Below, one piece after another: positions 5,408 to 9,593 of a stretch of DNA of 9,593 nucleotides. The notes under the pieces are model-generated. The model worked only from the letters and a program-made list of their open reading frames with translations, had not been told where the DNA came from and did not search any database. The stretch lies in the NCBI GenBank assembly GCA_032160945.1, contig JAVHTL010000127.1. One strand, written 5' to 3'. Position numbers and translations under genes: made by a program. Position 1 is the stretch's first letter. Every line of letters starts with the position of its first letter. Source of the stretch: Fervidibacter sp032160945. GTDB lineage: Bacteria; Armatimonadota; Fervidibacteria; Fervidibacterales; Fervidibacteraceae.

Positions 5408-8189
5408 TTACACTTTGCAGCCTTCGTTGCAAAGTCGCCCTTTGTGCTTGTAAATCCACCAATCGTTGTCGCTCTGCATCAACTACTTCTGCTGGTGCTC
5501 GTTTAACAAATTGCGGGTTTGAAAGCCGCGCTTGAACGCGTTCCAATTCTTTTGTCAGTTCGCCCAATCGCTTTTGCCATCGCTCACGCAACTTACCAAT
5601 GTCAACGATGCCGACCAACGGGACAAAAACTTCCGTGCTATTCACCAACTCGGAAACCGCTTGAGGGATAGTTTCACCGAACTTGACGAACTTGACTTCA
5701 TTGATGCGACCGACAAATTGCAGCCACCAAAGGTTGTCACGAACGAGTTGAGAAATTTCTTCGCTGTCGCAAGCCAGCACGATATCAACCTTTGCAGTCG
5801 GAATACCCAAATCGGCTCGGATAGCGCGAACTCGCCTAACCAGTTCCATCAGGAACGACATATTCCGCTCCGCCTCTTCGTCAAAGAACCGCTCATCTGC
5901 TTCAGGATACTTCGCAACAATCAAAGCCCGTCCCTCGTCCCCCGTCCCTCGTCCCGTTTCTTTCAACCGTTGCCAAAGTTCCTCAGTCACAAACGGCATG
6001 AAGGGATGCAGAAGCCTCAGCGAGGTTTCCAACACAGTTACCAATGTCTGCCGATATACTTCTGCCGTCTCGTCCCCCGTCCCCCGTCCCTCGTCCCGCT
6101 GCATCGTCGGCTTGCTGATTTCTACGAACCAATCGCAAAACTCGTCCCAAACGAAGTTGTAGATGGCTTTCGCTGCATCTGCCAACTCGTAATTGTCCAT
6201 TGCCTCGTTGACTTGAGCAATCGTTTTGTGCAGCCGAGAGAGAATCCAGCGAACGGGAAGGGACGCAGGTCGCGGGGCGTTTGTCGCAACGATACTTTCC
6301 TTCTCGTCCCGCGTCCCCCGTCCCTCGTCCCGCGCCGTTACAACGAACCTTGCTGCGTTCCACAACTTTTTGCCAAAGTTACGCGCCATTTCAAGCCGCT
6401 CTTCGTGAAAGCGCAAATCCTGCCCTGCTTCCGCTTGGACAATCAAGCCAAATCGCAACCCATCGGCTCCATACTTGTCAAGCAAATCCAACGGGTCAAT
6501 GCCTGTCCCAAGCGATTTGCTCATTCGTTTGCCCTCTCTGGTTAGAACTGTTGGGTGAACATAGACCGTTCGGAATGGGATGTCACCAGCAAACTTCACG
6601 CCCGTCATCACCATCCGCGCGACCCAAAGGTAGAGGATGTCGCGGGCGGTGATCATCAAGTCAGTCGGGTAGAATTTGCGCAGTTCGGGTGTATCATCGG
6701 GCCATCCCAAAACGGCATGGGGCCAAATAGCGGACGAAAACCAAGTGTCAAGGACATCGGGGTCTTGCACCAAGTTGTTGCCACCACACTCGGGACATTG
6801 CTTAGGGGCTTCAATAGCAGCAAACGCTTTCGCGTCTTCAGCAAAATGGTAACGCTCTTCGCTACCCCATCGTTTCAATTCCCATTTGCCTTCGTTGCAG
6901 TCAAGGCAATACCAAATTGGGATGCGGTGTCCCCACCAAATTTGCCGGCTGATGCACCAGTCTTTGATGTTTTCAAGCCACTCAATTGTCAAGCGAGCGA
7001 AGCGTTCTGGCAGATAGGCGATTTTGCCGTCACGAATGACTTGCAACGCCAATTCAGCAAGGGGTTTCATTCGCACGAACCACTGGAGAGAAAGCAAAGG
7101 TTCAATCACCGTATCACATCGGTAGCAGCGACCGAGCGGGACGCGATATTCCTCAACGCGTTCCAACAGACCTTGTTCTTGCAAAGCCTTGACAACTTCC
7201 TCGCGAGCAGCGAACCTGTCAAGCCCGTTAAATCGTTCGGGCACATTGACCATGCGTCCATAATCGTCCATGACCAAAACCTTAGGCAAGTTGTGTCGTT
7301 CGGCAATTTCAAAGTCAGCGGGGTCGTGGGCAGGCGTGACTTTGACGGCGCCCGTGCCAAATTCAGGGTCAACGGCTGGGTCAGCGATGACGGGGATTTC
7401 GCGTCCAACCAAAGGCAAAATAACCGTCGCGCCAATCAGGTGCTTATAACGCTCGTCATCAGGATTGACTGCGACGGCAGTGTCACCCAACATTGTTTCA
7501 GGTCTCGTCGTCGCCACAACAATAAACTCGTCCCCCGTCCCTCGTCCCTCGTCCCGCTTCAACGGGTATCGGATGAACCACAAATGTCCCGGTTCGCCTT
7601 CTTCGTTGCGCTCAACTTCAAGGTCGCTTAGCGCTGTCAAGCATCGCGGACACCAGTTGACAATCCGATAGCCTCGGTAAATCAAGCCTTCCTGCCACAA
7701 GCGGATGAAAGTTTCCAACACAGCGCGGGCGTAATTCTCGTCCATAGTAAATCGCTCACGGCGCCAGTCGTAAGAGCAGCCAAGTTTGCGCATTTGCTGC
7801 AGGATTATGCCGCCGTATTGCTCTTTCCATTGCCAAACTCGCTCCAAAAATTTTTCGCGCCCTAAGTCGTATCGTGTTTTGCCTTCCTTCGCCAGTTCCT
7901 TTTCAACGACGACTTGGGTGGCGATACCAGCGTGGTCTGTGCCGGGCACAACAAGGACATTGAACCCTCTCATGCGTTTGTAGCGCGCAACGATGTCGTG
8001 AATGGTGTGGTTTAACGCGTGCCCCATGTGCAATGAACCTGTGACATTTGGGGGTGGGATGGTGATGCAGAAACTTGGACGCTGGTCATCAACTTCGGCA
8101 TAGAAAAATCCCTGCTCTTCCCAAAACCGATACCAACGCTCCTCAAGTTCCTTCGGGTCGTAAGATGTCGGAAATTGCTGCTCGCTCAC
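5403..8189 (-). CDS. valS: Valyl-tRNA synthetase with four repeat-encoded insertions
   Basis: A class I aminoacyl-tRNA synthetase of 928 residues that charges tRNA-Val in the cytosol. The HIGH signature is HMGH (54-57) after IPPPNVTGSL, and the KMSKS loop is RMSKS (555-559). The editing (CP1) domain spans about 180-400 with VATTRPETMLGDTAVAV and GTGAVKVTPAHD. Cysteine pairs appear at 180-183 and 355-358, and at 428-431 and 465-468, possibly binding zinc. WCISRQIWWGHRIPIWYC and DVLDTWFSSA mark the catalytic core. The anticodon-binding domain runs from about 645 to 790, and the C-terminal coiled-coil tRNA-binding arm (about 860-926) contains NPQFVKRAPAEVVDAER. The start is GTG at 8187-8189 with AAAGGAGGG 8 nt upstream. 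Four inserts with the peptide core GRGT(G/R)DE occur at residues 212-221, 620-629, 698-707 and 745-754, each encoded by a 30-bp heptamer repeat. All catalytic motifs are intact, so the enzyme should be active. Confidence 0.95.
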   Translation of the reverse strand: MSEQQFPTSYDPKELEERWYRFWEEQGFFYAEVDDQRPSFCITIPPPNVTGSLHMGHALNHTIHDIVARYKRMRGFNVLVVPGTDHAGIATQVVVEKELAKEGKTRYDLGREKFLERVWQWKEQYGGIILQQMRKLGCSYDWRRERFTMDENYARAVLETFIRLWQEGLIYRGYRIVNWCPRCLTALSDLEVERNEEGEPGHLWFIRYPLKRDEGRGTGDEFIVVATTRPETMLGDTAVAVNPDDERYKHLIGATVILPLVGREIPVIADPAVDPEFGTGAVKVTPAHDPADFEIAERHNLPKVLVMDDYGRMVNVPERFNGLDRFAAREEVVKALQEQGLLERVEEYRVPLGRCYRCDTVIEPLLSLQWFVRMKPLAELALQVIRDGKIAYLPERFARLTIEWLENIKDWCISRQIWWGHRIPIWYCLDCNEGKWELKRWGSEERYHFAEDAKAFAAIEAPKQCPECGGNNLVQDPDVLDTWFSSAIWPHAVLGWPDDTPELRKFYPTDLMITARDILYLWVARMVMTGVKFAGDIPFRTVYVHPTVLTREGKRMSKSLGTGIDPLDLLDKYGADGLRFGLIVQAEAGQDLRFHEERLEMARNFGKKLWNAARFVVTARDEGRGTRDEKESIVATNAPRPASLPVRWILSRLHKTIAQVNEAMDNYELADAAKAIYNFVWDEFCDWFVEISKPTMQRDEGRGTGDETAEVYRQTLVTVLETSLRLLHPFMPFVTEELWQRLKETGRGTGDEGRALIVAKYPEADERFFDEEAERNMSFLMELVRRVRAIRADLGIPTAKVDIVLACDSEEISQLVRDNLWWLQFVGRINEVKFVKFGETIPQAVSELVNSTEVFVPLVGIVDIGKLRERWQKRLGELTKELERVQARLSNPQFVKRAPAEVVDAERQRLVDLQAQRATLQRRLQSVS
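5927..5956 (-). repeat. 30-bp heptamer-repeat element in valS, copy 4
   Basis: On the valS coding strand this is C, then GGGACGA, GGGACGG, GGGACGA, GGGACGG, then G. It starts at the second base of a codon, unlike the other three copies, yet still encodes TGRGTGDEGR (745-754). It lies just after TEELWQRLKE, in the turn before ALIVAKYPEADE, where ValRS sequences normally vary in length. Confidence 0.9.
6069..6098 (-). repeat. 30-bp heptamer-repeat element in valS, copy 3
   Basis: Coding-strand order is C, GGGACGA, GGGACGG, GGGACGG, GGGACGA, G. It begins on a first codon base and encodes RDEGRGTGDE (698-707). It sits between CDWFVEISKP and the VYRQTLVTVLETSLRLLHPF helix of the anticodon-binding domain, a known variable linker. 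Confidence 0.9.
6303..6332 (-). repeat. 30-bp heptamer-repeat element in valS, copy 2
   Basis: Coding-strand order is C, GGGACGA, GGGACGG, GGGACGC, GGGACGA, G. It begins on a first codon base and encodes RDEGRGTRDE (620-629). It sits between KLWNAARFVV, at the end of the catalytic module, and PVRWILSRL, at the start of the anticodon-binding domain. Confidence 0.9.
7527..7556 (-). repeat. 30-bp heptamer-repeat element in valS, copy 1
   Basis: Coding-strand order is C, GGGACGA, GGGACGA, GGGACGG, GGGACGA, G. It begins on a first codon base and encodes RDEGRGTGDE (212-221). It lies between two strands of the editing domain, after LWFIRYPLK and before FIVVATTRPETM, where other ValRS proteins have a short hairpin turn. 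Confidence 0.9.
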
Positions 8190-8319
8190 CTATCAGACCC
8201 TCCTTTGCTCTCATGTTAGCAGTTTAGGTGTCGGACCGTTCCTCAATAAAATCTTGCAACTGCTGAGTAAGTTTGTCCCTGGTCAACTCCCGATTTGGCT
8301 CACTGAAGGTTTGACCCTG

Positions 8320-9393
8320 TTACAAAACATGAGCGTAAGCGCCTTGAGTGACGGAAACAATGAATGCTTTGCCACCAGCACGCTCAATGGCTTCAGCGAC
8401 TTCATGTTGCTTACCCGGAGCGTAAGCAAACATGCAACCCCCGCCACCTGAACCGTTGAGTTTTGCTCCCAAAGCACCTGAGTTCAAGGCTGCTTCAACG
8501 AGTGTATCAAGTTTTGGTGTAGAGACACCCAGAACTCGCAGCCAATGATGATGCTCCGTCAACATTTCGCCAAGCCTCTCAGGTTTCACCTCTCCTCTTG
8601 ACAAAATTTCTCTCGCTTCTTTGCACAGGTCGCGGTCGTTGATGTGGGCAATGGCTTTGCTTCTTAGAGGTTCAGACAATTCGTTCGCGTAAGCCAAAGC
8701 GATTTCCTTCGGCGTCGTGTGAATGTCAAAGTCAGAGTGATTGGCTTGAATTTGCCTGAAGGCTTCCAACGCTTGTTCCTTCGCTTGACGCAAAACTTCA
8801 AGGGTTTCCTTCCGCTCCAAAGTGTCGCCCAAAACGAAACCTTCAAGCTGAACTGGAAACCGCTCGGCTTTGAAAGGAGGGCGAGTCTCAACGAAAATGG
8901 TGCCGCCAAAAGAAGCAGCAAAATGGTCCATCATCCCACCGGGTTCGCCAAACTCAACAACTTCCGCTTTGTGACCAAGCCGAGCCAAAGTTTCCGGATT
9001 ATCAGCTTCGGGCGCTTGACAAATCGTTAACAAAAGTTTTAGCCAAGCGATGACAAATGCCGATGAACTTGCTGTGCCAGCGTTGATGGGAATGTCACCT
9101 CGCACAGTGACTGTTAACCCGTGAGGCAAGTTGTAACCTAAGTCGCGAAGGATTTTTAAACCCGACCGAAGATACTGGCGCTGTCGTTCGTAAGCGATGG
9201 GTGTGTTGAGGTCAATGGTTTCAGTCTCGGAAATGTCAGGCATATTGACAAAGACGAGACTATCGTTTCGCTTTTCCGCTTCCATGCGAATGAACAGGCT
9301 TATGGCAGTTGCTATCACAGGCAGTCCTAAGTAGTCCTGATGCTCACCAAACAAGCACAATCGCCCTGGTGCTTGCGAAACCCATCTTTTCAT
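8320..9393 (-). CDS. GHMP-family sugar kinase, galactokinase-like
   Basis: A 357-residue ATP-dependent small-molecule kinase. The three GHMP motifs are present in order: GRLCLFGEHQDY (10-21), matching the galactokinase signature GRxNLIGEHxDY; the ATP-binding PINAGTASSSA (102-112); and the C-terminal GAKLNGSGGGGCMF (309-322). D156 in GGMMDHFAASFGG matches the catalytic Asp of galactokinase (MDQ in that enzyme), next to the expected glycine-rich turn. These point to a C1 sugar kinase such as galactokinase or a relative (arabinokinase, fucokinase, glucuronokinase or heptose kinase). The exact sugar cannot be told: GEHQDYLGLP differs from GEHTDYN of classical GalK, so no symbol is given. The ATG at 9391-9393 is preferred over an in-frame GTG ten codons upstream because AGGGGTTGA lies just before it and it begins at the usual distance from motif 1. 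It is followed after 130 bp by valS on the same strand. Confidence 0.8.
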   Translation of the reverse strand: MKRWVSQAPGRLCLFGEHQDYLGLPVIATAISLFIRMEAEKRNDSLVFVNMPDISETETIDLNTPIAYERQRQYLRSGLKILRDLGYNLPHGLTVTVRGDIPINAGTASSSAFVIAWLKLLLTICQAPEADNPETLARLGHKAEVVEFGEPGGMMDHFAASFGGTIFVETRPPFKAERFPVQLEGFVLGDTLERKETLEVLRQAKEQALEAFRQIQANHSDFDIHTTPKEIALAYANELSEPLRSKAIAHINDRDLCKEAREILSRGEVKPERLGEMLTEHHHWLRVLGVSTPKLDTLVEAALNSGALGAKLNGSGGGGCMFAYAPGKQHEVAEAIERAGGKAFIVSVTQGAYAHVL

Positions 9394-9442
9394 GCTCTCA
9401 ACCCCTGCAATGCTCTTTACCACAAACTTTGTTGGTGACTTA

Positions 9443-9515
9443 TGTAGGGCAGGGCTTCCACGCCCTGCCGACTTTTTAAAGTTTCATCGGCATGGGTCAG
9501 AGCCCATGCCCTACA
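9443..9515. repeat. 73-bp cruciform-like element with terminal inverted repeats
   Basis: The ends are a perfect 9-nt inverted repeat, TGTAGGGCA (9443-9451) and TGCCCTACA (9507-9515). Inside are two perfect 8-bp hairpins with 6-nt loops: GGCAGGGC/GCCCTGCC (9448-9469) and GGCATGGG/CCCATGCC (9489-9510). Between them is a central ACTTT-TT-AAAGT hairpin (9471-9482). With TGTAG/CTACA as the closing stem, the whole folds as a four-way, cloverleaf-like junction on either strand. It lies 49 bp upstream of the GHMP kinase start, in a gene-free stretch, and is followed by A6. It resembles a MITE- or REP-type dispersed element; no ORF fits inside it. The rest of 9394-9593 shows nothing I recognise. Confidence 0.6.
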
Positions 9516-9593
9516 AAAAATGCTTCCATGCCCAAATTTACACCAGCAAAAGATTTTATCGTTGAACTCTTCTAGAACGGACTAGAGACGTGT

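Noticed and set aside
5927..6332. CRISPR-like array in the repeat-rich part of valS
   Set aside because: The units are 30-bp heptamer blocks inside conserved coding sequence, with unequal gaps of 112 and 204 bp filled by ValRS codons, not spacers.
5532..7631. Long open frames on the plus strand opposite valS (5532-6545 and 6555-7631)
   Set aside because: They are antisense shadows of valS. Repeated SSLVPRP-like stretches in them come from the heptamer elements, which contain no stops on either strand.
5403..8189. valS as a pseudogene or frameshifted gene because of the insertions
   Set aside because: All four insertions are in frame, both signature motifs and the C-terminal tRNA-binding arm are intact, and start and stop are normal.
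8281..8316. GGTCAA...TTGACC inverted repeat between the GHMP kinase and valS as a terminator
   Set aside because: Only a 6-bp stem with a 24-nt loop, no supporting inner pairing and no T run on either strand.
9443..9515. A tRNA gene, suggested by the 73-bp length and cloverleaf shape
   Set aside because: Stem lengths are wrong (5-bp closing stem, 8-bp arms directly abutting), there is no T-psi-C-like GTTCGA sequence, and no sensible anticodon loop. The terminal inverted repeats fit a dispersed element better.

Overview
The window holds seven protein genes, all with bacterial signatures. It most likely comes from a Gram-negative-type (diderm) bacterium: there is an outer-membrane porin with a signal peptide, a coiled coil and a C-terminal aromatic residue, alongside MurA, MreB and an apolipoprotein N-acyltransferase-like membrane protein. 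Base composition is moderate in GC, TTG and GTG starts with strong purine-rich ribosome sites are used, and a c-di-AMP synthase of the archaeal-like DacZ layout is present. That combination, with short dispersed repeats, would fit a deep-branching, possibly thermophilic phylum such as Armatimonadota (Fervidibacter-like). This placement is a guess from memory and no marker gene here proves it.

Layout. Minus strand, left edge: the N-terminal part of an Lnt-like membrane protein (1-581, cut by the window edge) follows a diadenylate cyclase (626-1546). A 178-bp divergent region with back-to-back -10 boxes separates them from a plus-strand murA-mreB pair that overlaps by 26 nt (1725-4020). A strong inverted repeat at 4044-4090 closes mreB and the convergent porin gene (4115-5245, minus). 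Then come valS (5403-8189, minus) and a galactokinase-like GHMP kinase (8320-9393, minus). The last 170 bp (9424-9593) contain no gene but do contain a compact 73-bp element (9443-9515) with terminal inverted repeats and three internal hairpins. No gene-free stretch exceeds 300 bp.

How the genes fit together. Most are cell-envelope genes: MurA makes the peptidoglycan precursor, MreB guides wall synthesis, the porin sits in the outer membrane, the Lnt-like protein would finish lipoproteins, and c-di-AMP is commonly linked to wall and osmotic control. ValRS is housekeeping. The GHMP kinase would phosphorylate a sugar for salvage or for activated envelope sugars.

The most unusual feature is in valS. 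Four copies of a 30-bp element, each C + four GGGACGN heptamers + G, are inserted in frame in an otherwise intact gene. They encode the acidic/glycine-rich peptide GRGT(G/R)DE at places where ValRS proteins tolerate loops. Because the unit is 7 nt, an uninterrupted array gives essentially the same stop-free cyclic peptide in every frame of one strand, and each copy has exactly the four GGG runs needed for a G-quadruplex. This looks like a family of short dispersed repeats adapted to, or filtered for, life inside genes.
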